NCBI GenBank assembly: GCA_013697395.1
Contig: JACCWY010000169.1
Coordinates: 1-19,679, forward strand
Length of the DNA: 19,679 nt
From: Chloroflexota bacterium
GTDB taxonomy: Bacteria > Chloroflexota > Limnocylindria > QHBO01
Direction: 5' to 3'
Made by a program: the position numbers and the translations under genes. Shown one piece after another: positions 7,671 to 14,065 of the stretch. A model generated the notes under the pieces. It was not told the origin of the DNA. It ran no database searches and was given only the letters and a program-made list of their open reading frames with translations. Numbering within the stretch: the first letter of the stretch is position 1; every line of letters starts with the position of its first letter.

Positions 7671-7708
7671 CGTACCCGCGATACCGTCATAAGAATATGG
7701 TACGTTAT
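7671..7708. promoter_or_regulatory. Candidate PadR operator/promoter between osmC-like and padR-like genes
   Basis: The 97-base divergent gap is AT-rich near padR and holds overlapping dyads: CGTACC (7671-7676) with GGTACG (7699-7704), ATAcCGT (7681-7687) with ACGtTAT (7702-7708), and CATA (7688-7691) with TATG (7696-7699). TATGGT at 7696-7701 could be a -10 element for padR, whose ATG at 7714 has no clear ribosome site and may be leaderless. Autoregulation and repression of the OsmC gene is inference. Confidence 0.4.
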
Positions 7709-7713
7709 GGATC

Positions 7714-8349
7714 ATGTCAATCGAAAGGCCCACCAACACCAATGCCCAGCTGACGCCGACCTCGTACCTCGTGCTGGGCCTCCTCGCTCGCGAGGGTCCG
7801 TCCACGCCGTATGACCTCAAACGCCATGTGGCCGCGACGATCGGCCATTTCTGGTCCTTCCCGCACGCGCTGCTGTACAAGGAGCCGCCGCGCCTGGTGG
7901 AGCTAGGGCTGGTGACCGAAGAGCGAGAGCAGGATGGTCGGCGGCGGCGGCTCTTCTCGATCACCGACGCGGGGCGCCAGGCCCTGCGCGCGTGGCTCGG
8001 CCGCCCAGCCCGGCAACCTACCGAGCTGCGAGATCTGGGCTTGCTCCAGCTCTTCTTCGCCGACCTCGAGCCGACGACGGCGAGGCTCGCCATCGCCGGG
8101 GAGCAGCTAACCCTGCATCGGGCGCAGCTGGCCGGGTACGAGGCTGGGCAGCGGTTCGAGGACGGGCGCGACGGCCCAGGCGCCGTCAGTCGCAGTATCG
8201 AGCACTGGCGCGGGGTGACCCTCCGGATGGGTCTGCTCTATGAACGGGCAGCGGTCGAGTTCTGGGCAGGCGTGGCGACCCACGTGGGCATCGCTGACGC
8301 GGCGGCGGCCCGGGTTCGAGCCGAGGATGACGGCACCCGCATCGCATGA
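7714..8349 (+). CDS. PadR-family transcriptional regulator
   Basis: This protein of 211 aa has an N-terminal PadR winged-helix domain (about residues 17-95): SYLVLGLLAREGPSTPYDLK, then helix and wing ending VTEEREQDGRRRRLFSITDAG. A C-terminal helical dimerisation domain of the Vir_act_alpha_C kind follows (about residues 105-190). These proteins are usually ligand-responsive repressors. Position next to the divergent OsmC gene and the dyads at 7671-7708 suggest local control. The downstream SnoaL-like and hydrolase genes lie on the same strand but 239 bases on, so co-transcription is uncertain. The stop codon overlaps the ATG of a 22-codon ORF. Confidence 0.92.
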   Translation: MSIERPTNTNAQLTPTSYLVLGLLAREGPSTPYDLKRHVAATIGHFWSFPHALLYKEPPRLVELGLVTEEREQDGRRRRLFSITDAGRQALRAWLGRPARQPTELRDLGLLQLFFADLEPTTARLAIAGEQLTLHRAQLAGYEAGQRFEDGRDGPGAVSRSIEHWRGVTLRMGLLYERAAVEFWAGVATHVGIADAAAARVRAEDDGTRIA

Positions 8350-8414
8350 ACGTCTACGATCTCTACGCCTGGGACGATTTCTGGCCGAGGCTGTCCGAAC
8401 AGCACGCCGGATAG
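8346..8414 (+). CDS. Possible 22-residue ORF overlapping the padR stop
   Basis: An ATGA overlap links the PadR gene to an ORF reading MNVYDLYAWDDFWPRLSEQH plus two residues before TAG. The coupling geometry is convincing but the peptide is very short and rich in aromatic residues. It could instead be the start of a decayed gene; I see no continuation in other frames up to 8588. The family is not recognised. Confidence 0.2.
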   Translation: MNVYDLYAWDDFWPRLSEQHAG

Positions 8415-8588
8415 CCATGCTCGCAACCGACCCGCATCGCGAGGCCCGGCACGACCGAGAACTCTGGACGTCGAACAAACGGGCCGCGATGCAATCGGGC
8501 AATCAGGCGCCCGCGGCTCTCTCCCTCTCTCAGCCATCGCCCGCCCGATTCCGTTGACTTCCATCGTCGACCAGCGCACAGTCCGCCG

Positions 8589-9008
8589 GTGACCCGACCG
8601 AGCGAGGTCGCCAATTCCTTCGTCGCCGCCATCTCGCGTCACGATCCCGACGCAGTCGCCTTCTGCTTCGCCGAGGACTATGAGGACGAGGCGCCTGCGC
8701 GCCGCGGCGAGGTGGTGCGCGGCCGTGACGAGGTGCGCGACAACTTCGCCCGATTCTTCGTGTCGGTGCCAGATCTCAGCGCCACCGTCATCCGACTGGC
8801 AGAGCGGGAGAACGAGGTTTGGATCGAGTGGCGGCTGTCCGGGACGCGTGACGACGGGACGCTTATGGAGTTCGTCGGCGTCAACATCTTCGGCGTCGAG
8901 GACGAGACCTTCCGCTGGGGCCGGATCTACACCGAGCTGGCCCGGGATGCCGGCGGGATCGAGGCCCAGCTCAGGCGGATGACGGGCGGCGACCCGCCGA
9001 CGGGCTAG
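8589..9008 (+). CDS. Nuclear transport factor 2-like (SnoaL-type) protein
   Basis: This protein of 139 aa has the pattern of the SnoaL/NTF2 cone fold. It starts with a helical segment ANSFVAAISRHDPDAVAFCF, then EDYEDEAPARRGEVVRGRDEVRDNF, then beta strands ending VWIEWRLSGTRDDGTLMEF and VNIFGVEDETFRWGRIYTEL. Proteins of this fold include polyketide cyclases, isomerases and many of unknown role. The GTG start at 8589 is the most upstream in-frame start; no strong ribosome site is visible. A hydrolase starts shortly after on the same strand, so the two may share a transcript and act on one small hydrophobic substrate (inference). Confidence 0.85.
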   Translation: MTRPSEVANSFVAAISRHDPDAVAFCFAEDYEDEAPARRGEVVRGRDEVRDNFARFFVSVPDLSATVIRLAERENEVWIEWRLSGTRDDGTLMEFVGVNIFGVEDETFRWGRIYTELARDAGGIEAQLRRMTGGDPPTG

Positions 9009-9085
9009 GCCGGCGTGCGGGAACTTGGGTCGTGAGCGAGCCCGACCTCGAGCGGAAGGCTGGCCGCCGTGAGAACGGAAGCAAG

Positions 9086-9880
9086 ATGCTTCACGCTGAG
9101 GTAGGCGGTCTTTCGGTCGCCTACGAGCGGACCGGTGACGGTCCGGCGTTGGTTCTGTTGCACGGGTTCACCCACGATTCGCGTGTGTGGAGGCCACAAC
9201 TCGAAAGCCTCTCGGACCAGTTCACGGTGATCGCGTGGGACGCACCCGGCGCGGGTCAGTCGGCCGACCCTCCAGAGACGTTCGAGATCGGTGACTGGGC
9301 GGATTGCCTTGCAGGTCTACTGGATACCGCGGGGGTTGAATCGGCACACGTCTTAGGCCTCTCGTGGGGAGGGCTCCTCGCCCAGGAGTTCTGTCGCCGC
9401 CATGCCGCGCGGGTCCAGTCGCTTGTCCTGGCCGATACCTACGCCGGCTGGAAGGTTTCGCTCCCCGAACCGATCCCCGAGGAGCGCCTGGCGGCCTGCC
9501 TGCGAGATGCCTCGCTGCCAAACAGCCAATTCGTGCCGAAGTACCTACCGGGAATGTTTGGAGCAAACCCGACGCAAGAAACCCGAGACGAGTTGGCAGG
9601 CATCATGGCCGACTTCCACCCGATCGGCTTTCGGCTGATGGCTACGTCGTCGTATGCCGATACTCGCGATCTGCTTCCGAACATCCGGGTGCCCACGCTG
9701 CTGGTGTGGGGTGACGTGGACGCCCGCTCACCGCTGACCGTCGCGCACCAGCTTCACGACGCCATTCCCGGTGCACGGCTCGCGATTCTTCCCGGGGCCG
9801 GGCACGTCAGCAACCTTGAACAGCCGGCCCAGTTTGACGCGGAGGTCCGCGAGTTCTGCCTGTCTGTCTCGGTCGCGTGA
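9086..9880 (+). CDS. Alpha/beta fold hydrolase (intact)
   Basis: This is a complete alpha/beta hydrolase of 264 aa. Visible are the oxyanion-hole segment LVLLHGFTHDSRVW, the DAPGAGQS strand-turn, the nucleophile elbow GLSWGG, the acid in LLVWGDVDARSP and the catalytic His in PGAGHVSNLEQP. I prefer the ATG at 9086 because GGAAG lies 4 bases upstream and homologues begin near the VGGLSVAYE strand. A GTG at 9032 would add a charged 18-residue leader. Substrate cannot be told from sequence: esterase, lactonase or C-C hydrolase are all possible. It follows the SnoaL-like gene on the same strand. It is a distinct family member from the broken hydrolase at 6018. Confidence 0.9.
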   Translation: MLHAEVGGLSVAYERTGDGPALVLLHGFTHDSRVWRPQLESLSDQFTVIAWDAPGAGQSADPPETFEIGDWADCLAGLLDTAGVESAHVLGLSWGGLLAQEFCRRHAARVQSLVLADTYAGWKVSLPEPIPEERLAACLRDASLPNSQFVPKYLPGMFGANPTQETRDELAGIMADFHPIGFRLMATSSYADTRDLLPNIRVPTLLVWGDVDARSPLTVAHQLHDAIPGARLAILPGAGHVSNLEQPAQFDAEVREFCLSVSVA

Positions 9881-10475
9881 CCCAGTCGCGCATGCTTGCC
9901 CGCGGCGGCTCCGGCCACGGTCATTCACGTGACCTGCTAGGCAGGGCGAAGGCGTCAGCCGTTACTCCTCATGCGGATCGGTCAGCCGACTCGCACTCGG
10001 GTCGCCCGACGATGGGTATGGATGCGAGTACGGCCCCGACACCTGCCGGGGACGCCATTTCCATGGATAATGGTACCGGCGAAACGGTTGGGCTCACAGT
10101 CGGGAAGCACCCTTATCAGCAACCTTATCGAATCGCACCATGCGTCCCATAGCGGCTCACGGAGCGTACATCGCGTCAGGTTGGCACGATTGACGCGGGT
10201 TTCCTGCGCATCCGGTATGCGGTATCAATCTCGCCCCCTTCGGCCCGATCTGAACTCGGATCGGGCCGTTTCCTCGTCAGCTCAGCGGGCGACGCGGTCG
10301 GGCCGGGATGCGGCGGGATGACGAACGGTGCGATTTTTCGGCGCATTCCAGCAAACGGGTTTGGCGGCTGGTTCCCACCCGTCCTGCTGTGATTCACGAA
10401 TAGGTTGTAGCGAAGATGAGAGCCTCCCCGTGCGGGGCCGGTGTTGGCATTGAGCTTTCATCGAACGCGAGGCAC
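9881..10475. other. Long stretch without a recognisable gene
   Basis: About 600 bases in which open frames on either strand (the longest on the - strand at 10282-10728) give low-complexity Arg/Pro/Ser-rich translations with no family resemblance. Base composition drops toward more even use, unlike the coding neighbours. It contains the hairpin at 10241-10268 and a small CCCC/GGGG hairpin around 10428-10439. I see no tRNA, CRISPR or insertion-sequence ends. Confidence 0.5.
10241..10268 (+). terminator. Terminator-like hairpin with no obvious upstream gene
   Basis: CGGCCCGATC (10241-10250) pairs perfectly with GATCGGGCCG (10259-10268) around an 8-base loop, followed by TTTCCT. This is the strongest rho-independent-type structure on the + strand here. 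The nearest + strand gene ends 360 bases upstream, so it may end that transcript or an unrecognised RNA. Confidence 0.5.
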
Positions 10476-10768
10476 TCATGCCACATCGTCCGGCGAAGGT
10501 GCCCGTGCGCGGCCTGCGGCCACGGCCTGCCTCAACGCTCTGCGAGATCGCTTCCGGATGGTCATCTCGGTCGTTTGACGCCGTCCCGTCCAAGCAGCCC
10601 TTGCCGCGACTAACAAGCGGTGCGCCAAATGCGTCAATGCCTGCCGACTCGACGGGCCAGGCCGTTCTCAAGTGCCGGCATGTAGGAGTCTGTGTAGCGC
10701 CGCGCTCCGAGCTGACGCCTACTCCCACCGCGCTCGAGTCTCATGCGGCGGATAACCATGTCAACCAT
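10476..10768 (-). pseudogene. Frameshifted XRE-type helix-turn-helix remnant
   Basis: From an ATG at 10768 (- strand) a 44-codon frame reads MRLERGGSRRQLGARRYTDS and then YMPALENGLAR. This matches the XRE-type HTH pattern of RxERGxSQxxLAxRxYTxxYISxLENGLARPS. It stops at 10634, but from about 10648 the expected continuation appears in the next frame: SRQALTHLAHRLLV, followed by a basic helical stretch ending at a TGA near 10476. A single indel just after the HTH core explains it. Key Gln and Ser positions of the recognition helix are also changed (Arg for Gln, Pro for Ser), which fits decay. Recognition is by motif only. Confidence 0.5.
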
Positions 10769-11001
10769 CGTGTTCGGATCCTTCACATCCTACGGGTATC
10801 GCGGTCGAGATGTCTTCACGCCGTACTATGAGCCCCGTGGTTACGGGCAGTCTAAGCTCACGTATGCAGAGCGGGAATCCGTCGTTGTAGGCTGAAAGGC
10901 GCGGTCGGCCCCAGGCGTCGGGCACGGCGCGGCAGCGGATTGGCACCCGGGCGGCCGGGCCGATCACATCACCCGAGCAGACGCCGAGAGAGAGGTACTC
11001 C

Positions 11002-11256
11002 ATGGAGCAAGTCACCGAACGCAAGATCTTGATCCGACAGGTCACCCAAGTGCAGGCGTCCTGGACGGAGACCGAGCGCGGTGCGCCCGGCGCGTTCACG
11101 CTTCAACTCATCCTCGACAACGGCGCCGACGAATACGTGTTGCGCCCAACTGCCGAGGACGCTGACGTGCTCCTCCAGCTCGTCAAGGGCAGCGAGAAGG
11201 CCGTCTTCGACCTGGAGCGGAAGGTCCTCATCTTCGGCAACATCGCCGTCGACTGA
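11002..11256 (+). CDS. Small hypothetical protein, 84 aa
   Basis: I do not recognise this family. The protein has no signal peptide, membrane segment or Cys. It reads as a mixed alpha/beta domain: a basic/polar first strand (ILIRQVTQVQASW), an acidic turn, a strand with FTLQLILDNG, an acidic helix with AEDADVLLQLV, and a final DLERKVLIFGNIAVD. Even length, balanced composition and AGAGG at 10991-10995 six bases before the ATG support a real gene. It is convergent with the gene at 11403; no partner on its strand is near. The 217 bases upstream contain no clear promoter match. Confidence 0.75.
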   Translation: MEQVTERKILIRQVTQVQASWTETERGAPGAFTLQLILDNGADEYVLRPTAEDADVLLQLVKGSEKAVFDLERKVLIFGNIAVD

Positions 11257-11402
11257 GCCTGACCCAAGCACGCAGACCTACGCCACGACAGAGTCGGTGG
11301 TGTCCCGGCGAAGCGATCCCTCGCCGCTGCGCTACAACTAGACGCCGGCGCGAAATCATGCCGGTCGACTTCCTAGCGGCCGAGCAATCCACCTGAACCA
11401 GC

Positions 11403-11993
11403 TCAGTCGGTGTAATAGACCCCGTCCAGGGCGCCCCACGCGGCGGCGCTGAAGATCGCGCAGGCCGTCTTCGCCCGTGCGAACTCGCCGTCGGAGAGAC
11501 CATCGAGCAGATCGGCCAGCATCGCCGGCTCATCGGTCTCGACCGCATGCTCGACGAAGTAGCGCTGCGCATCGGCGTCGACCGTGCCGGCGTAATGCTC
11601 GCGCAGGCCGGCCAGCTTGCTCGACGCGGTGGCCGGCTGCTGGACCTCGAAGCTGTAGAGCGCGCCAAGCGACTCCGGGACCGATGCGAACGCGTGGCGG
11701 CCCACCGCGAGCAGCGTGGCGCTCTGCGGGCGCGACATCTCGCCGCCTGCACCGAGCGCGGCGCGGAATCGCGACCACAGCTCGTCGTGCTGGCGCTCCT
11801 CGGCCGCGTACTGGGGGTATCCGATACGTTCCCATCCCTGGTCGACGACCGAGATGAACGGCGCCCACTCGTCGGCGTACTCGGCCAGGCGCGCGACCGG
11901 CAACGTTCCGGCGCGCCACTCTGTGTAGAACGGATGATCGTTGAGATCGAACTGGCGAACGATGTCGTCCAGCTCGTCGATGCGGCTGCTCAT
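11403..11993 (-). CDS. Heme-oxygenase-fold protein (CADD/TenA-like, possible diiron oxidase family)
   Basis: This all-helical protein of 196 aa has marks of the iron-containing redox/CADD-TenA group: HPFYTEWRAGTLPVARLAEYA near the N-terminus, AAEERQHDELWSRF (Glu65/66, His69), and LGALYSFEVQQPATASSKL (Glu116) with HYAG. The third metal-binding helix, which in heme-oxygenase-like diiron oxidases reads His-x3-Asp-x2-His, is His149-x3-Thr-x2-Pro here (YFVEHAVETDEPA). Part of the expected metal site is therefore absent, and the protein may be catalytically changed or use another mechanism. GGAGG lies 12 bases before the ATG, a little far. It lies 245 bases downstream of the sox operon on the same strand; a link is not shown. 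Confidence 0.7.
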   Translation of the reverse strand: MSSRIDELDDIVRQFDLNDHPFYTEWRAGTLPVARLAEYADEWAPFISVVDQGWERIGYPQYAAEERQHDELWSRFRAALGAGGEMSRPQSATLLAVGRHAFASVPESLGALYSFEVQQPATASSKLAGLREHYAGTVDADAQRYFVEHAVETDEPAMLADLLDGLSDGEFARAKTACAIFSAAAWGALDGVYYTD

Positions 11994-12179
11994 CTGGGAT
12001 CAGTGCCTCCGGTGTCGATCGCCCGCCCCACGGGCGAAGCTGCGCCTAGCGTACCCGGAGAGCTCGAGCGATGGGAGTCGGTTACCGCGCGGTCCGAGGC
12101 TCGCTGATGAGTCGAGATCGAGGGCTCGCCGCTGGGACGGTCCGTGGGACGATCGTGTGGCGCCGCCTACGATGACAGA

Positions 12180-12239
12180 CTGATAAGGCGCCGAACCTTT
12201 CAGTATCAGCGGACCACCCGCCGAAGCGGCACCGGGGTC
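12180..12239 (-). terminator. Possible terminator after the sox operon
   Basis: Two structures follow soxD on the - strand. One hairpin overlaps the soxD stop (GACC...CCGC-TTCG-GCGG...GGTC, 12212-12239). The other is an inverted pair CTGATA/TATCAG at 12180-12209 with an inner AGG/CCT. Neither has a long T run, so termination may be weak or Rho-dependent. Confidence 0.35.
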
Positions 12240-12480
12240 AGCTTTCGTCAACGACCGAGTCGGCCCCGGTGTCCCGTCGAAGCGTGAGCCAGCGGCGGCA
12301 GCCGGCCTGGTGGAACCAGCGCTCGCTCGTGATGCCGTGCAGATTGTCGTACATCCACGCATAGTCGACATCCCGCTCGGCAGGATCGGTGATGCGTTCG
12401 GGGACACCCCGGAGCTCGCCGCCGAAGCCGTACTCCTCGACGGGGCGGCGCCCGCAGGTGGGGCATGTGATCCACAGCAT
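12238..12480 (-). CDS. soxD: Sarcosine oxidase delta subunit
   Basis: This protein of 80 aa shows the full SoxD pattern. Cys6-x2-Cys9 at the N-terminus (ITCPTCGRRP) and His57-x3-Cys61 (RWFHQAGCRRW) are the four zinc ligands known in this subunit, and the middle has GGELRGVPE and YDNLHGI. It binds zinc and stabilises the heterotetramer. Its ATG overlaps the soxB stop by one base (TGATG), so it is translationally coupled and is the last gene of the operon. A canonical cluster has soxD directly after soxB, and that adjacency is kept here. Confidence 0.93.
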   Translation of the reverse strand: MLWITCPTCGRRPVEEYGFGGELRGVPERITDPAERDVDYAWMYDNLHGITSERWFHQAGCRRWLTLRRDTGADSVVDES

Positions 12481-13688
12481 CAGCGCGTTCCCGTCGAGCC
12501 TTGGTCCGCCATGGCGTGGTCCGTCGCGAATCGGCCCAGGCCGAAGGGGTCGAGGAGCGCGGGCGTGCGTCCGGTGGCGATGAGCTCCGCCATCTGCTCA
12601 CCGCCGGCGGGGATCGCCTTGAACCCCCAGGTGCCCCAGCCGGTGGTGACCAGGAATCCGTCCACGCCGGTTTCGCCCATGATCGGCGAGAAATCAGCGG
12701 AGATATCGCAGATCCCGGCCCACTGGCGCAGGATGCGCAGGTCGCGCAGGAACGGCAGCAGGTGCGTGGCCTTGGCGGCGCAGCTCTGGAGAAAGCTGAA
12801 CGAGGACTGCAGCGAGTAGCTCGGCTGACGCTCGTACTCGGCCCCGATGACGATCTCGCCGCGGGCGGTCTGCGACACGTAGCAGAGCAGCTCCGTGTCG
12901 CTCAGGATCGGGGCAAAGGCCTGCGCGTACTCATTCGTGACGAACGCATGGAGGGGATGGGTGCGGATTGGCAACCTGACGTCGGCGTATGCCGCGATCG
13001 TCGACACGTCGCCCCCCACCGCGCTCAGCACGACGCCTGCGGAGATGGGCCCTGCTGACGTCTCGACCCCAGTCACTCGAGCTCCATCCCGCAACAGTCC
13101 AGTGACCTCCGTGTTCTGGAGCACGTGGACGCCGTGGCGCATCGCCCCCTGCGCGTAGGCCCACACGACTCGGTCGTGGCGAGCCGTTGCTGCGCCGGGA
13201 TGGTACGAGGCGCCCAGCACCGGGTATCGACCGCCGCCCGAGAGATCCAGCTGTGGGCACAGCTCGCTGGCCTCCTGCGGCGTGATCATGACCGTCTCCA
13301 CGCCACAGGCGATGTTCAACAGACAGCGAGCCCGCTCGGCCCGCATAGCCGGTTCCGTATGGGCAAGCCAGACAAGGCCCTTCGTACTGTGCATGAACCA
13401 GCAGCCCAGCTCGGCCTCGAGGGTCCGGTAGAGGTCGAGACTGTGTTGGTAGAAGCGCACCGCTTCGGGAATCCCGTAGTTGGCACGGATGATCGTGGTG
13501 TTGCGTCCCGAGTTGCCCGAGCCGATGTACCTGGCCTCCAGCACCGCCACGTTCGCGATGCCGTGACGGGCCGCCAGGTAGTAGGCGGTGGCGAGACCAT
13601 GGCCGCCGCCCCCGATGATCACTACGTCGTACGAGCGCTTCAACTCGTGCCACTGCAGCGTGAGCAGCCGTTCGACGAATTCGTTCAT
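12480..13688 (-). CDS. soxB: Sarcosine oxidase beta subunit
   Basis: This is an FAD-dependent amine oxidase (DAO superfamily) subunit of 402 aa. The dinucleotide fold is at residues 20-50 (YDVVIIGGGGHGLATAYYLA...VAVLEA), followed by GSGNSGRNTTIIRANY. His171 in HPGAATARHDRVVWAY is at the position where the covalent 8-alpha-histidyl FMN attaches in known SoxB (His173). The C-terminal part has GTWGFKAIPAGGEQMAELI. It oxidises the N-methyl group of sarcosine, giving glycine and a one-carbon unit passed to tetrahydrofolate on SoxA. Start and stop overlap the neighbours (ATGA with soxG, TGATG with soxD), so stoichiometry is probably set by coupling. Confidence 0.94.
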   Translation of the reverse strand: MNEFVERLLTLQWHELKRSYDVVIIGGGGHGLATAYYLAARHGIANVAVLEARYIGSGNSGRNTTIIRANYGIPEAVRFYQHSLDLYRTLEAELGCWFMHSTKGLVWLAHTEPAMRAERARCLLNIACGVETVMITPQEASELCPQLDLSGGGRYPVLGASYHPGAATARHDRVVWAYAQGAMRHGVHVLQNTEVTGLLRDGARVTGVETSAGPISAGVVLSAVGGDVSTIAAYADVRLPIRTHPLHAFVTNEYAQAFAPILSDTELLCYVSQTARGEIVIGAEYERQPSYSLQSSFSFLQSCAAKATHLLPFLRDLRILRQWAGICDISADFSPIMGETGVDGFLVTTGWGTWGFKAIPAGGEQMAELIATGRTPALLDPFGLGRFATDHAMADQGSTGTR

Positions 13689-14065
13689 CTCAGCCGTTCA
13701 GTAAGTTCGTGTGCGTAGGGGACGGGGCAGAGCAGCAGCGCGCGGTCTCCGGTGAGCCAGAGCTTGCAGGGAACGCCTGCGATGAACCCCTGGCCGAGCG
13801 CAGGCCGAGCGTTGGGCAGCGGCCACTCGATGTGCGGGATGACTCGCTCGCCCAACTCGTCCGGCGTTAGCCACGCGCCCACGAATCCGGTTTCCTCTTC
13901 CGCGATCGCATGCTCGTCGCTGATATCGATGCCCGTGGCGCCGATGACGAACGCGTCGTCCGGGGCGAACCGGAGCACCACGGTCGGCTCTCTCCAAGGG
14001 GCGGCGTCGAGCGCCTCGGGCGAGGCCACGACGCGCAGGCCCCGCAGGGCCTCAAGCGCGGGCAC
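13685..14065 (-). CDS. soxG: Sarcosine oxidase gamma subunit-like protein
   Basis: This protein of 126 aa is shorter than usual SoxG (about 190-210). The C-terminal half, VIPHIEWPLPNARPALGQGF, AGVPCKLWLTGDRALLLCPV and YAHELTERL, has the character of SoxG-type small subunits related to the aminomethyltransferase fold. The N-terminal part lacks clear marks. The GTG at 14065 overlaps the end of the SoxA gene by 14 bases; its stop overlaps soxB (ATGA). The identification rests partly on its place between the alpha and beta subunits. It could be a truncated or minimal gamma subunit. Confidence 0.6.
   Translation of the reverse strand: MPALEALRGLRVVASPEALDAAPWREPTVVLRFAPDDAFVIGATGIDISDEHAIAEEETGFVGAWLTPDELGERVIPHIEWPLPNARPALGQGFIAGVPCKLWLTGDRALLLCPVPYAHELTERLR

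Noticed and set aside
10282..10728. A 148-codon - strand open frame in the gene-poor stretch
   Set aside because: The translation is rich in Arg/Ser/Pro with no fold pattern, and it overlaps the frames that carry the HTH remnant.
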